Origin: Flavobacterium sp. LC2016-13
GTDB lineage: Bacteria; Bacteroidota; Bacteroidia; Flavobacteriales; Flavobacteriaceae
Assembly: GCF_009707955.1 (NCBI RefSeq)
Contig: NZ_WMDQ01000007.1
Span: 186,001-250,000, forward strand
DNA length: 64,000 nt
Direction of reading: 5' to 3'
A program made the translations under genes and the position numbers. The notes under the pieces are model-generated. The model did not search any database, had not been told where the DNA came from, and was given only the letters and a program-made list of their open reading frames with translations. Of this stretch, positions 1-9,337 are shown in pieces (within the stretch, counting starts at the first letter, position 1; each line of letters opens with the position of its first letter).

Positions 1-327
1 GATATTATTGGTTTTTCGCCAGAAGTAGTTACTATTTTTCAAAAATACAATTGGCCGGGAAATTTACGTGAACTTCAAAATTGCGTAAAACGTGCAACAT
101 TGTTAACACGCGGAGATTTTATAGAAAGCGATGTTTTGCCTGCCGAGTTTTTTCAGATTCAAAAACAAAGTGCGGCTAATGGTAATTTTTCATTATCACA
201 AAATGAAAAAGAAGCGATTATTCATGCCCTTTCAAAAGCACAAAATAATAAGTCTGAAGCAGCCAAACTACTTAAAATTACCAGAAAAACACTTTATAAT
301 AAATTGAAACAATATAATATAGACTAA
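1..327 (+). CDS. Sigma-54-dependent response regulator, C-terminal part (5' truncated by window edge)
   Basis: Frame 1 is open from the first base and gives 108 residues. Residues 17-27 read YNWPGNLRELQ, the signature at the end of the sigma-54-interacting AAA+ domain. The last 45 residues form a Fis-type helix-turn-helix (SKAQNNKSEAAKLLKITRKT). The protein is therefore an NtrC-type enhancer-binding activator that works with the RpoN encoded at 23.8-25.3 kb. An ORF call starting at the internal TTG at 100 would be wrong, because the frame continues upstream. Its stop overlaps by three bases the stop of the convergent hybrid histidine kinase, its likely partner. The N-terminal receiver domain is inferred, since it lies outside the window. 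Confidence 0.9.
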   Translation, partial: DIIGFSPEVVTIFQKYNWPGNLRELQNCVKRATLLTRGDFIESDVLPAEFFQIQKQSAANGNFSLSQNEKEAIIHALSKAQNNKSEAAKLLKITRKTLYNKLKQYNID

Positions 328-2768
328 ACTATTTCTTGTTGTAAAGAGGCAAAAAGCGTATTTGTTTTATCTTTTAAACTATCAAAAATACTTTCTAAAT
401 CCTCTTGTTTAAAGTTGTTTTTTTCTAAATCTTTTAAAATCCTGGCAATATCATTTGCCTGAATTTGCCTGAACATTGGTGCAATTCTATGCGCAATAGC
501 ATGAATTTCTGAAATGTTTTCATTGGTAATCGCTTTATCTAAAAAGACTAAATTTTCTTCTGTACTTTCTACAAACGAAACAATAACATCTCGTAAAGCT
601 TCATTATCATTGCCTAAAAATTCCTTTAAAGTCTCTAACGAATATAAATGCGAAGTAGTAACTTCTTCTCTTTCATTGATCTCAATATTTGGAAGTGTAT
701 CATTTTCTAAAATTTGCTGAATCGTTTCTAATAAAACTTTTGGCGAATAAGGTTTTCTGATAACCGTTGTAAATCCGGCTTTGGTATAAACCGAAAAATC
801 CAAATCAGTTCTTCCTGTAAGGGCAACGACAGGTTGGTTTTTATATGTTGAATTTTCAGCATTTCGTAATTTTTCAACAAACATAAAACCATCCATTTCC
901 GGCATTTGAATATCAGTAATAATAAAATCAAATTTGGTATGCGAAATCGCTTCCAGTGCTTTGTTTGCCCTGTCAAAAGAAAAAACCTGATGATTTTCCT
1001 GTTTTAAAACACCGCTCGTTAAATTCAATAAATTAATATCGTCGTCAATAACTATAAAAGTGTATTTCTTATTATTGAGAACAACTGGTTTTTTAATTTC
1101 AGGAACGAAATTTTCGCCGCTGCTGTCAATTAATAACGGAAGTTTGATTTCAAAAACACTTCCTTTCCCAAAAGTACTTTCCAGGTTTAAAGTACCGCCC
1201 AAAATCGAAATTATTTTTTGGCAAATGGACAATCCTAAACCAGTTCCGCCATATTTTTTTTCGATACCTTCGTTCGCCTGCGCAAACTCTTCAAAAACCA
1301 ATTCCTGATTTGATTTTTCAATTCCAATTCCCGTATCTTCAATGGTAATAATAAAAAATGGCTCGTCGATAGCGGCAAATGCACTAATTTTTATAAAACC
1401 TTTTTCGGTAAATTTATAAGCATTTCCAATAATATTACTCAAAATTTGTTTCAGACGAAAAGGATCTCCCACTACTTTGGCATTCAGTTTTTCATCAACA
1501 TTAATAATAAGATCGATACTTTTTTGTTTGTAAACCGTTTGGATATTTTTGGCAACATCATCAATAATTTCAGGTAAATAAAACGGTACTTTTTCAATCG
1601 TAATTTTTCCGGCTTCGATTTGAGAAAAATCCAATAAATCCTGAACCAACTGCGAAATATATTCAGATGAATTTTTAATATTCTTGACGAAATAAGATTG
1701 TTTCGTATTCACATCAGAATTACCCAAAAGCTCTGTATAACCTACAATCGTGCTCAAAGGTGTTTTTAAATCATGACTTACGGTAGAAATTAATTGTTCC
1801 CGACTTTTAAGCAGGTTCTTGGTTTTGAAATTCGCAATTTCAAGCTGTTTTTTATACACTTGAGATTTTGAATAATCACTTACAATTAAAACAGAGAAAA
1901 ACAAGGTCAATATTAAACCTATGATTGCCGAAGCCGTAACAATTTCGTTAACCTTTTTTAATGATTTTTCTTTTAGTGAATTGTTTTTTATCGAGTTGAT
2001 GATAATTTCTCGTTCAATAATTCGAAGCACTTTTCGAAGTTGTTCAGAAATAGCAATTTCATTTTTCAAGAGTTTATTCTCTTCAAAATTCAATGATTCT
2101 TTTTTCTTTTCCGCTTTCAGTTTTACGTTGCTTAATAGCTTTTTCGAATTAGCTAAAATAGAATCCGAAGCTTGTTTACTTAACGTATTTGTGCTGTCAT
2201 CCGGGATATTCTGATTAAGATAATCAACATATTTTTGAAGTACATTTCGTTGATAATTTCCCAGATCATTAGGGTTTTTGGTAAAATCCTGCAATTCCAG
2301 TTTTCGAAGTTTAAATTCCATTTTGGTAATTTCGTCGATAGCAGTATTTACAGAAACCTCGTCTTCGGCTTTATTCTTTATCGTTTTTAATTGCCTGATA
2401 TTATCTGTTTTTTCAGAAAGCAGATAAGTCACACTATCCAATAAAACCTTTTGATAATCTGTTGTAACGATTTGTTTTAAAGTATCAATTCTACATCTTA
2501 AAGAATCGGTTTCAATAAGATAACTGTTGAAATCAGATTCAGAGTTGGTTTGAATCGTTTTTCGGGCTAAACTTTCTGTTTTGTAAACATTCGAAAAAAG
2601 CTTGCTAACTCTTAAGATTTTGGTTTTCTCAAAAGCAATTTTATCTTCAAGTTTGTTGTAAACGACATTTTCAGAATACAAAAACCATCCTACAGTAACA
2701 ACTAATCCTAATAAGGCAATATAACTGAAGAGCACTTTTATTGCTGTGTAACTTTTTTTACTCTCCAT
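324..2768 (-). CDS. Hybrid sensor histidine kinase with receiver and Hpt domains
   Basis: 814 residues. A first membrane helix lies at about 11-31 and a second at about 277-297. Between them is a long, charged, probably periplasmic helical sensor region. The kinase core follows: H-box VSHDLKTPLS with His332, N-box around Asn449, DTGIGI at about 478, and KYGGTGLGLSI at about 505. A receiver domain spans about 570-690 (VIDDD, then ITDIQMPEMDG with Asp619 as phosphoacceptor). A C-terminal Hpt domain has AHRIAPMF with His760. The layout predicts a His-Asp-His relay ending on a separate response regulator. The convergent sigma-54 regulator at the left edge is the obvious candidate; that pairing is inferred from position only. 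The ligand is unknown. Confidence 0.93.
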   Translation of the reverse strand: MESKKSYTAIKVLFSYIALLGLVVTVGWFLYSENVVYNKLEDKIAFEKTKILRVSKLFSNVYKTESLARKTIQTNSESDFNSYLIETDSLRCRIDTLKQIVTTDYQKVLLDSVTYLLSEKTDNIRQLKTIKNKAEDEVSVNTAIDEITKMEFKLRKLELQDFTKNPNDLGNYQRNVLQKYVDYLNQNIPDDSTNTLSKQASDSILANSKKLLSNVKLKAEKKKESLNFEENKLLKNEIAISEQLRKVLRIIEREIIINSIKNNSLKEKSLKKVNEIVTASAIIGLILTLFFSVLIVSDYSKSQVYKKQLEIANFKTKNLLKSREQLISTVSHDLKTPLSTIVGYTELLGNSDVNTKQSYFVKNIKNSSEYISQLVQDLLDFSQIEAGKITIEKVPFYLPEIIDDVAKNIQTVYKQKSIDLIINVDEKLNAKVVGDPFRLKQILSNIIGNAYKFTEKGFIKISAFAAIDEPFFIITIEDTGIGIEKSNQELVFEEFAQANEGIEKKYGGTGLGLSICQKIISILGGTLNLESTFGKGSVFEIKLPLLIDSSGENFVPEIKKPVVLNNKKYTFIVIDDDINLLNLTSGVLKQENHQVFSFDRANKALEAISHTKFDFIITDIQMPEMDGFMFVEKLRNAENSTYKNQPVVALTGRTDLDFSVYTKAGFTTVIRKPYSPKVLLETIQQILENDTLPNIEINEREEVTTSHLYSLETLKEFLGNDNEALRDVIVSFVESTEENLVFLDKAITNENISEIHAIAHRIAPMFRQIQANDIARILKDLEKNNFKQEDLESIFDSLKDKTNTLFASLQQEIV

Positions 2769-2887
2769 AGATTATAATTGCTGGGGTTTAGCTTCATTAT
2801 TAATTTGCAATTTATTTAAAATTTTCTGATTTAAGAAAATAAAAGGCATTGAAAATGTTATATAATTGTAATGAGCGTTTACAAAAA

Positions 2888-2938
2888 AGCCATCTATTTT
2901 TTTAGATTATAAAATTGAATCTGAAAAAATAGATGGCT
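2888..2938 (-). terminator. Hairpin terminator after the S9 peptidase gene
   Basis: AGCCATCTATTTTTTTAGATT is mirrored by AATCTGAAAAAATAGATGGCT, leaving a loop of about nine bases. It lies just downstream of the peptidase stop on the minus strand. A/T-rich runs flank the stem on both sides, so it could work in either direction. Confidence 0.6.
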
Positions 2939-2962
2939 AAATTTTTTATTTATTTAAATGAA

Positions 2963-4864
2963 TTATAGCGTTTCGCTTAACCATTTGAAAAATTCTCCTT
3001 GCCAAACCTGAGCATTTTGAGGTTTCAAAACCCAGTGATTTTCTTCTGGGAAATACAACAAACGGCTTTTAATTCCGCGTAATTGTGCCGCCTGAAAAGC
3101 TTCTTGTCCCTGGCCAATTGGCACACGGAAATCTTTTCCTCCCTGAATAATTAAAATTGGTTTATTCCAGTTTTGAACCATAGTTGCAGGATTAAAAGTC
3201 GTGTATGCTTTTTGTGCTACAGCATTATCTTTTTCCCAATAAGCACCACCAAAATCCCAGTTGTTAAAGAAAACCTCTTCGGTAGTTCCTAACATACTAA
3301 CCGTGTTGAAAACGCCATCGTGAGCAATAAAAGTTTTGAAACGGTTTTTATGAATTCCTGCTAAATAAAACACAGAATATCCTCCGTAACTCGCGCCAAC
3401 ACAACCTAAACGAGATTTGTCTACATAGTTTTCTTTAGAAACATCATCAATTGCAGAAAGGTAATCATCCATAACCTGTCCGCCCCAATCCTTACTAATT
3501 TGTTCGTTCCATTCAACACCGTGTCCTGGCATTCCACGACGATTTGGCGCTACAACAATATATCCTTTAGCAGCCATTAATGAAAAATTCCAACGGAAAG
3601 AATACGCCTGAGTTAAAGCAGATTGTGGTCCACCTTGACAAAATAATAAAGTTGGATATTTTTTAGTAGCATCAAAATTTGGAGGAAGAACGACCCAAAC
3701 CAACATTTTTTTGCCATCGGTTGTAGTAACATAACGTTTTTCGATTTTGCCTAATGACAATGTTTTGTACGTTTCGGTATTAACGTTTGATAATTGTTTC
3801 CAGCTTTTTTTCTTCAAATTATAAGAAAAAATTTCAGAAGCATGATTCATATCAGATCTTGTTACAATAATATCATCGCCAGCAAAACCAACCAAATCAT
3901 TTACATCAAAATCGCCATTTGTTAATTGCTGAACCTGAATTGCAATACGTGTTAAACCAGGAAAGTTTACAGAAAACAATTGTTTTGTACCATCAACAGG
4001 AGCTACAAAAAACACGTTTTTACCATCTTTGCTCCAGATAAAATTATCTACAGTTCCGTCCCAATTTGCCGTTAAGTTCGTTTTGATTCCTTTAAACTCA
4101 ACAATAATATCATTTTTGTCAGCTTCGTAACCATCACGTTTCATTTGCAGCCAAGTCAAATTTCCTGTTGGAGAAAATTGTGGTGCCGTGTCGTAACCTA
4201 AATTATCTTCGGTTCTGTTTGTTGTTTTTTGAGTCTCTAAATTATACTCATAAATGTTCGTATTGGTAGAAATAGCATATTCAGTTCCTGCTTTTTTCTT
4301 GCACACATAAAAAATGCTTTTCCCGTCAGGAGACCAGATATAATCTTCGTCGCCGCCAAAAGGTTTTTGTGGAGAATCAAAAGTTTCACCTTTCAAAATA
4401 TCAATTCCGGTTGAACCTTCTTTGTTTTCTTTATAAAAAACGTGATTAAATTTACCTTCATTCCAGGTATCCCAATGGCGATAATCTAAACCATTATAAA
4501 TTTGAACATCTGATTTTTGAAGGTTTGGATAATAATCTTTACCTAAAACCTTATCGATTTTCACCTCTTCATTATACACTAAAAATTTTCCGTCAGGCGA
4601 AATGTTTTTGTCTTTCAAAACATCTTTCGTATCTTTAATTTCAGTTGCGTTTCCGCCATTTACCGGCAAAATATAATATTTAGAAGATGACTTGTTTTCT
4701 TCTACAGAAGGAGTCGAAACCTTAAAAACAACATTTTTTTCATCTTTCGAAAGTCCAAGCGCAGATACTCTTCCTAATTTCCATAACAATTCCGGTGACA
4801 TTACATTTTGTCCGATAGCGTTTAAACTCATCATTATTAAGGTTGTAAATAAAACTTTTTTCAT
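2963..4864 (-). CDS. Secreted prolyl-oligopeptidase family S9 peptidase (DPP5/acylaminoacyl-peptidase-like)
   Basis: 633 residues with a signal peptide (residues 1-19, ending NAIGQ). The N-terminal two thirds look like a WD40-type beta-propeller, with repeated SPDGK or SKDGK motifs. The C-terminal alpha/beta-hydrolase domain carries the catalytic triad: Ser492 in GASYGGY, Asp578 in GGKDFRVP and His610 in ENHWV. Such enzymes remove short peptides from the N-terminus of oligopeptides, usually in the periplasm of Bacteroidota, where they help peptide utilisation. The gene stands alone, with a hairpin after its stop. The family is certain. The exact specificity (dipeptidyl or acylaminoacyl) cannot be read from the sequence. 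Confidence 0.92.
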   Translation of the reverse strand: MKKVLFTTLIMMSLNAIGQNVMSPELLWKLGRVSALGLSKDEKNVVFKVSTPSVEENKSSSKYYILPVNGGNATEIKDTKDVLKDKNISPDGKFLVYNEEVKIDKVLGKDYYPNLQKSDVQIYNGLDYRHWDTWNEGKFNHVFYKENKEGSTGIDILKGETFDSPQKPFGGDEDYIWSPDGKSIFYVCKKKAGTEYAISTNTNIYEYNLETQKTTNRTEDNLGYDTAPQFSPTGNLTWLQMKRDGYEADKNDIIVEFKGIKTNLTANWDGTVDNFIWSKDGKNVFFVAPVDGTKQLFSVNFPGLTRIAIQVQQLTNGDFDVNDLVGFAGDDIIVTRSDMNHASEIFSYNLKKKSWKQLSNVNTETYKTLSLGKIEKRYVTTTDGKKMLVWVVLPPNFDATKKYPTLLFCQGGPQSALTQAYSFRWNFSLMAAKGYIVVAPNRRGMPGHGVEWNEQISKDWGGQVMDDYLSAIDDVSKENYVDKSRLGCVGASYGGYSVFYLAGIHKNRFKTFIAHDGVFNTVSMLGTTEEVFFNNWDFGGAYWEKDNAVAQKAYTTFNPATMVQNWNKPILIIQGGKDFRVPIGQGQEAFQAAQLRGIKSRLLYFPEENHWVLKPQNAQVWQGEFFKWLSETL

Positions 4865-4932
4865 AATAAACTTGTAATTTTTGTGGAGCTAAAAGTACAA
4901 CTATATTTTAGCAAGTAAATGTTAAAAGAATG

Positions 4933-5101
4933 GAACCATGTAAGTAATATAAGCTCATTTAAAATTAAGGAACATTATATCTTAATCTCTTAATGGTAAA
5001 AAATGAAACACTCAAATGTTTCATATAGAATCTGTGTTCATCTGTAAAATCTGTGCCGAAAAAAAATAAATTTAAATGAACTTAGAATACTTATATGGTT
5101 C
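4933..5101. repeat. MITE-like inverted-repeat element between two divergent genes
   Basis: The left end (from 4933) reads GAACCATGTAAGTAATATAA and then GCTCATTTA. The right end, read on the minus strand from 5101, gives GAACCATATAAGTATTCTAA and then GTTCATTT. These are near-identical terminal inverted repeats of about 28 bases enclosing about 110 bases with no coding capacity. The same end sequence recurs singly at 15961-15987 and 23802-23831. No transposase is present. Confidence 0.55.
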
Positions 5102-5134
5102 GAAAAAATCATTATTTTTATAAAAATTTGCCAA

Positions 5135-6247
5135 ATGGATTTAAGTTACTGGGAACTCAAAAATTGGTTCACGAATGTTGATTACACAATAGTGGGCAGC
5201 GGCATTGTAGGTTTGCATGCAGCATTGCGCTTGCGCGAAAGATTTCCGGCAGCTAAAATTCTGGTGTTAGAAAAAGGAATGCTGCCACAAGGTGCGAGTA
5301 CCAAAAATGCCGGTTTTGCCTGTTTCGGAAGTCTTTCTGAAATTCTGGAAGATTTAAAAACACATACAGAAGAAGATGTTGTGCAGCTTATCGAAAAACG
5401 CTGGCAAGGTTTGCAATTGCTTCGAAAAAGGTTAGGAGATAATGCAATTGATTTTAAACCTTACGGCGGATACGAATTATTTCTAAAAGATGATGAAAGA
5501 GGATTTAATGAATGTGTTGCCAGATTGCCTTTTATCAATGAAATTCTGAAACCTATTTTTAAAGCCGATGTTTTTGCCAAAGAAGTTGACCGATTTGGTT
5601 TTGAAAACACGCATGAATATTTAATCTTTAATCCGTTTGAAGCTCAGATTGATACCGGAAATATGATGCAGGAATTGCTGAAACAAGCTGTTGCTGCAGA
5701 TATTTTAATTTTGAATCAACAAACCGTAACATCTTATTCAGATTTAGGAAATCAGGTCGAAGTTGTTCTTGGCGATTTTAGTTTTAAAACAAATAAAATA
5801 CTTTTTGCGACGAATGGTTTTGCGAATGAGTTAACCAACGGAGCTGTACAACCGGCACGAGCGCAGGTTTTAATTACAGAACCCATCAAAAATTTAGATA
5901 TAAAAGGAACTTTTCATCTGGATCGCGGTTATTATTATTTCAGAAATATCGGCGACAGAATTTTACTTGGCGGAGGACGAAATCTCGATTTTGAAACCGA
6001 AACCACAACAGAATTTGGACAAACCAAAATTGTACAAAATAAGTTGGAAGATTTACTTAAAAATGTAATTTTACCAAACCAGGAATTCCAGATTGCCCAT
6101 CGTTGGAGCGGCATTATGGGAATTGGAAACAGTAAAAAACCTGTTGTGTCTCAACTATCTGAAAACGTGTTTTGTGGAGTGCGTTTAGGAGGAATGGGTG
6201 TCGCAATAGGAAGTTTAATAGGAACAGAATTAGCAGATTTAATATAA
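5135..6247 (+). CDS. FAD-dependent oxidoreductase, DAO (glycine/D-amino-acid oxidase) family
   Basis: 370 residues. The N-terminal Rossmann motif is GSGIVGLHAA (residues 21-30), with the ribose-binding Glu at about 46 (VLEKG). GASTKNAGF at about 53-61 is typical of DadA-like enzymes. The C-terminal RLGGMGVAIGSLIG closes the FAD site. Such enzymes oxidise an amine or amino acid substrate, which cannot be named here. No signal peptide or membrane helix is visible, so it is probably cytoplasmic. Its stop overlaps the start of mtgA (TAATG), so the two are translationally coupled, though no functional link between them is obvious. Confidence 0.88.
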   Translation: MDLSYWELKNWFTNVDYTIVGSGIVGLHAALRLRERFPAAKILVLEKGMLPQGASTKNAGFACFGSLSEILEDLKTHTEEDVVQLIEKRWQGLQLLRKRLGDNAIDFKPYGGYELFLKDDERGFNECVARLPFINEILKPIFKADVFAKEVDRFGFENTHEYLIFNPFEAQIDTGNMMQELLKQAVAADILILNQQTVTSYSDLGNQVEVVLGDFSFKTNKILFATNGFANELTNGAVQPARAQVLITEPIKNLDIKGTFHLDRGYYYFRNIGDRILLGGGRNLDFETETTTEFGQTKIVQNKLEDLLKNVILPNQEFQIAHRWSGIMGIGNSKKPVVSQLSENVFCGVRLGGMGVAIGSLIGTELADLI

Positions 6248-7017
6248 TGGCAGCAACCAAAAAACCAGCACCAAAAAAGACAACCGCAAGCAAATCTAAA
6301 CCAACAGCTAAAAAGAAAAACCGTTCTTTGGGTCAAAAAGTAAAATGGTTTTTTATCAAATTAATGTTATGGTTTTTCGGCCTTTCGATTGGGTCTGTAA
6401 TATTTTTTAAATTTGTTCCCGTGCCTTTTACGCCTTTAATGATAATTCGTGCTATCGAAAATAAAGTAGGAGGCAAAGAGGTGTATTTTGATCACGATTG
6501 GGAACCGATTGATAAAATTTCGATGAATTTGCAAAAAGCCGTAATCGCCAGCGAAGACGGAACTTTTTTGATACACAACGGTTTCGATTTTAAAGCACTT
6601 CAAAAAGCATATAAAAGCAACGAACGCGGACGCCGAATTCGTGGCGGAAGTACGATCTCGCAACAAACAGCCAAAAATGTATTTTTATGGCAGGGAAAAA
6701 GTTATTTGCGTAAAGGTCTTGAAGCTTATTTTACAGTTTTAATAGAGATTATTTGGGGCAAAGAGCGCATCATGGAAGTGTACTTAAACAGTATCGAAAT
6801 GGGCGACGGTGTTTATGGCGCTTATGCCGCAACGGAACATTGGTATCGCCGTGACGCTTCGAGTTTAACACCAATGCAAGCAGCGGGAATTGCCGCTATT
6901 TTGCCAAATCCAAGAAAATTTAAAGCTACAGGTTCGTCAAGTTATATCAACAGAAGAAAAGAACGAATCGTTCGTGAGATGCGTTACGTTGGAAAAATAA
7001 ATTATAATGGAAAGTAA
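6247..7017 (+). CDS. mtgA: Monofunctional biosynthetic peptidoglycan transglycosylase
   Basis: 256 residues starting at the ATG that overlaps the previous stop. A longer frame from 6172 is open but lies inside the upstream gene. A Lys-rich cytoplasmic tail (1-30) precedes one membrane helix (about 33-56). The GT51 domain follows, with the catalytic Glu in ASEDGTF (Glu103), GGSTISQQTAKN at 133-144, and WGKERIMEVYLNSIEMGDGVYG further on. The enzyme polymerises lipid II glycan strands at the inner membrane. There is no transpeptidase domain, which separates it from class A PBPs. It overlaps the next gene by 11 bases. Confidence 0.95.
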   Translation: MAATKKPAPKKTTASKSKPTAKKKNRSLGQKVKWFFIKLMLWFFGLSIGSVIFFKFVPVPFTPLMIIRAIENKVGGKEVYFDHDWEPIDKISMNLQKAVIASEDGTFLIHNGFDFKALQKAYKSNERGRRIRGGSTISQQTAKNVFLWQGKSYLRKGLEAYFTVLIEIIWGKERIMEVYLNSIEMGDGVYGAYAATEHWYRRDASSLTPMQAAGIAAILPNPRKFKATGSSSYINRRKERIVREMRYVGKINYNGK

Positions 7018-7954
7018 AAAAGCATTTTTTGCTTTTCTGATATTGACAACAACGTTGGCTTTTGGACAAGGAAAAACTACAGAAATAGGTTTTATAACCG
7101 ATAATGATTTGTACACATCGTCTAAAAATGATATGTATTATACGAATGGTTTAGAACTTTTTTACCGATTTTTATCCAAGAATAACAACGAGAAAATCAA
7201 TAAAAAAATAACAGAGTTTCGTGTCGGACAATATATTTATAATCCGAGATATATCAATAAAGAAGCAGCAGATGATAACAATCGCCCATTTACGGGATAT
7301 CTTTTTGCCGAAGTGGGAAGAAGCTTTTTTTATCAATCAGAATCAGCTTTAAAAACCGATTTTCAAATTGGATATATGGGTCCAAATGCTTTTGGGCGCG
7401 AAACACAAGAAAGTTTTCATCATCTTATTGGTTATAAAACTGTCTACGGTTGGGAAAACCAACTTCATAATGCGTTAGGTATTCAGGCGCATGTTTTGTA
7501 TTCGAAAAAATTGTTTAAAAGCAATCCCAAAGAATTTATAGATCTTAATTTTCAGTCTGAAGCAAATCTGGGTACTATTTTTACCGGAGTTTCAGCAGGA
7601 TTTTTGACCCGAATTGGTTTTAAAAAATTACTCCCAATTTACGATTCGAATTTGCACGATGCTGCTGTAAATGCTCAACCACAATTTAATATTAGGGAAT
7701 TTTATTTTTATGCAATTCCAAGCATCAATTATCAATTTTATGATGCAACAATCGAAGGAAGCATGTTTAGCAACACAAGTCCGGTAACTTTCGACTTGAT
7801 TCCGTGGCGCTTTAATGCCGAGTTTGGCTTAAAATACCGACACAATAATTTCAATTTATCTTACTCTTTTATTTATCACGGAAAAGAATTGGAAAGCCAT
7901 GATATGACAGGATCTTTTTATGGAAGTATTCGATTGGGGTATTTGTTGAGGTAG
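7007..7954 (+). CDS. LpxR-like lipid A 3'-O-deacylase family protein (DUF2219)
   Basis: 315 residues with a signal peptide cleaved near residue 20-21 (LAFGQ). The stretch TDNDLYTSSKNDMYYTNGLE (31-50) matches the start of the LpxR family, where the Asn-Asp pair (here Asn33 and Asp34) binds calcium at the active site. The C-terminal half has alternating strands ending in GSIRLGYLLR, as expected of an outer-membrane beta-barrel. LpxR removes the 3' acyloxyacyl group from lipid A on the outer leaflet. The coupling with mtgA puts it in an envelope group. Enzymatic activity is inferred from the family only. Confidence 0.8.
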   Translation: MESKKAFFAFLILTTTLAFGQGKTTEIGFITDNDLYTSSKNDMYYTNGLELFYRFLSKNNNEKINKKITEFRVGQYIYNPRYINKEAADDNNRPFTGYLFAEVGRSFFYQSESALKTDFQIGYMGPNAFGRETQESFHHLIGYKTVYGWENQLHNALGIQAHVLYSKKLFKSNPKEFIDLNFQSEANLGTIFTGVSAGFLTRIGFKKLLPIYDSNLHDAAVNAQPQFNIREFYFYAIPSINYQFYDATIEGSMFSNTSPVTFDLIPWRFNAEFGLKYRHNNFNLSYSFIYHGKELESHDMTGSFYGSIRLGYLLR

Positions 7955-8054
7955 GGATTTTTAGCTCGTAAAATACATGTGGAATTAAATCGTCCGATTC
8001 TCTTGCTGGAATAATTTCAAATCTTATTTGTCTTTTTTTGTAAGAATATATCTG

Positions 8055-8062
8055 TATATTTG
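8055..8062 (+). promoter_or_regulatory. Promoter -7 box (TATATTTG) of the PIN-domain gene
   Basis: TATATTTG matches the Bacteroidota TAnnTTTG box. Transcription would begin near 8069. The frame is open further upstream, but this box lies inside that extension, so the GTG at 8088 is the better start. Confidence 0.55.
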
Positions 8063-8087
8063 TAGCTTATATACAAAATTTTTGCCT

Positions 8088-8831
8088 GTGAAAATACTTA
8101 TAGATACAAATATATTTCTAGATTTCTATCGCTCCAATGGCGCATCGATACATATTTTTAGTACTCTAATTGAGAATATAGATAAATTTATTTTGACAGA
8201 TCAAATAATACAAGAATTTGAAAGAAGTAGAGAAGGGGTTATAAAAAGTGTACAGGAAAGATTTCAAATAGAATCTAAGTTAGATAATTTTTCAAGTTCA
8301 TATCTTCAGAACTTGCCAGAATTTAAAAAATTAATTGAGATTCAAAAACAGTACAGTTCACAACAAAAGATTGTAAGTTTGAGTATTTCAGAGATTTTAA
8401 AAGACTCAGCAAAAGACCCTATTGCAAATTATTTTAAAGAATTCGTAAATGAATCTCTAAAAGGAGATAAGGTATATTTTACTACCGATGAAATTATCGG
8501 TAAGGCAGTTAAAAGAAAAAATATTGGTAATCCTCCAACTTCAAGTAAGTTTTCATTGGGCGATGAAATTAACTGGGAAATAATTTTAGCAAATATTCAG
8601 GAGGATATAATTTTAGTTGGACGTGATAATACTTATACAAATAATCTTGCATTTCTACAAAAGGATTATCATAAACAAACTGGTTATGATATTATAGATT
8701 TGACAGATAGAATATCGGTTGCTCTGGATATAGCAGGAATTAAAACATCAGAAGCCTTAATAAAAGAGGAAAATAAAGTTATTGAGGATTTAAAGCATTA
8801 TGAGGAATTTTGGAAGTATAAAGCTCAGTGA
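8088..8831 (+). CDS. PIN-like domain protein (DUF4935 type), probable RNase
   Basis: 247 residues from a GTG start. The frame is open to 8028, but a promoter box at 8055 and the classic PIN opening at the GTG (KILIDTNIFLDF) decide the start. Asp6 is the first acidic ligand. GDEINWEIIL followed by DIILVGRDNTY (about 170-195) gives the later acidic positions, as in the larger DUF4935 PIN group. PIN proteins are metal-dependent RNases, often toxins or defence nucleases. No small antitoxin-like gene precedes it; the gene after it encodes a YegP-like protein, which is not a known antitoxin. It lies at the left end of an accessory patch. Confidence 0.7.
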   Translation: MKILIDTNIFLDFYRSNGASIHIFSTLIENIDKFILTDQIIQEFERSREGVIKSVQERFQIESKLDNFSSSYLQNLPEFKKLIEIQKQYSSQQKIVSLSISEILKDSAKDPIANYFKEFVNESLKGDKVYFTTDEIIGKAVKRKNIGNPPTSSKFSLGDEINWEIILANIQEDIILVGRDNTYTNNLAFLQKDYHKQTGYDIIDLTDRISVALDIAGIKTSEALIKEENKVIEDLKHYEEFWKYKAQ

Positions 8832-8884
8832 GAATAATTATCTTTGTCTTGAAATACCTTAATAAAATATAATTGTTTAAATAA

Positions 8885-9214
8885 ATGGGAAAATTTGTAA
8901 TTACAAAAAGATCTAATGGAGAATTTCAATTTAGTTTAAAAGCAGCTAATGGTCAAACTATTCTTGTAAGTGAAGGTTATTCTACTAAAGCAGCTTGTTT
9001 AAATGGAATTGAATCTGTAAAAATGAATTCACAAGATGAATCTAGATTTGACAAAAGAGAGTCATCAAATGGAAAGCCATATTTTAATTTGAAGGCATCA
9101 AATGGTCAAGTTATTGGATCAAGTGAAATGTACGAAAGTAATTCTGCTAGAGATAATGGCATTTCTTCTGTTAAAAATAATACTTCAAATGCTGTAATAG
9201 AAGATCAATTTTAA
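8885..9214 (+). CDS. YegP family protein (DUF1508), two tandem repeats
   Basis: 109 residues made of two copies of a roughly 48-residue unit: GKFVITKRSNGEFQFSLKAA then NGQ, and SRFDKRESSNGKPYFNLKAS then NGQ, each ending in a helix with NGI-SVK. This is the YegP/DUF1508 fold, a beta-alpha unit that forms a symmetric dimer or pseudo-dimer. Its function is unknown. No signal peptide is present. It follows the PIN gene by 53 bases in the same direction, so the two may be cotranscribed. A convergent hairpin at 9278 separates it from the XRE gene. Confidence 0.85.
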   Translation: MGKFVITKRSNGEFQFSLKAANGQTILVSEGYSTKAACLNGIESVKMNSQDESRFDKRESSNGKPYFNLKASNGQVIGSSEMYESNSARDNGISSVKNNTSNAVIEDQF

Positions 9215-9277
9215 TTTTCTGCCCTACTAAGCGTTATTTAATACTCCACGAAGCAAGAAAGTTCCCTATAAAATCAG

Positions 9278-9310
9278 AAAAGCCATTCAGGTTTATAAGA
9301 ATGGCTTTTT
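9278..9310. terminator. Bidirectional hairpin terminator between convergent genes
   Basis: AAAAGCCATTC is mirrored by GAATGGCTTTT across a 10-base loop. A-runs and T-runs flank it, and it sits between the convergent yegP-like and XRE genes. Confidence 0.75.
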
Positions 9311-9337
9311 AAATATTATTTCAAATAGTAAGAAAAA

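Noticed and set aside
6172..6246. Upstream extension of mtgA
   Set aside because: Lies entirely in the FAD oxidoreductase gene; the TAATG overlap gives a better start.
8088..9214. PIN/YegP toxin-antitoxin pair
   Set aside because: YegP-like proteins are not known antitoxins, order and gap are not typical, and the PIN protein is much longer than VapC.
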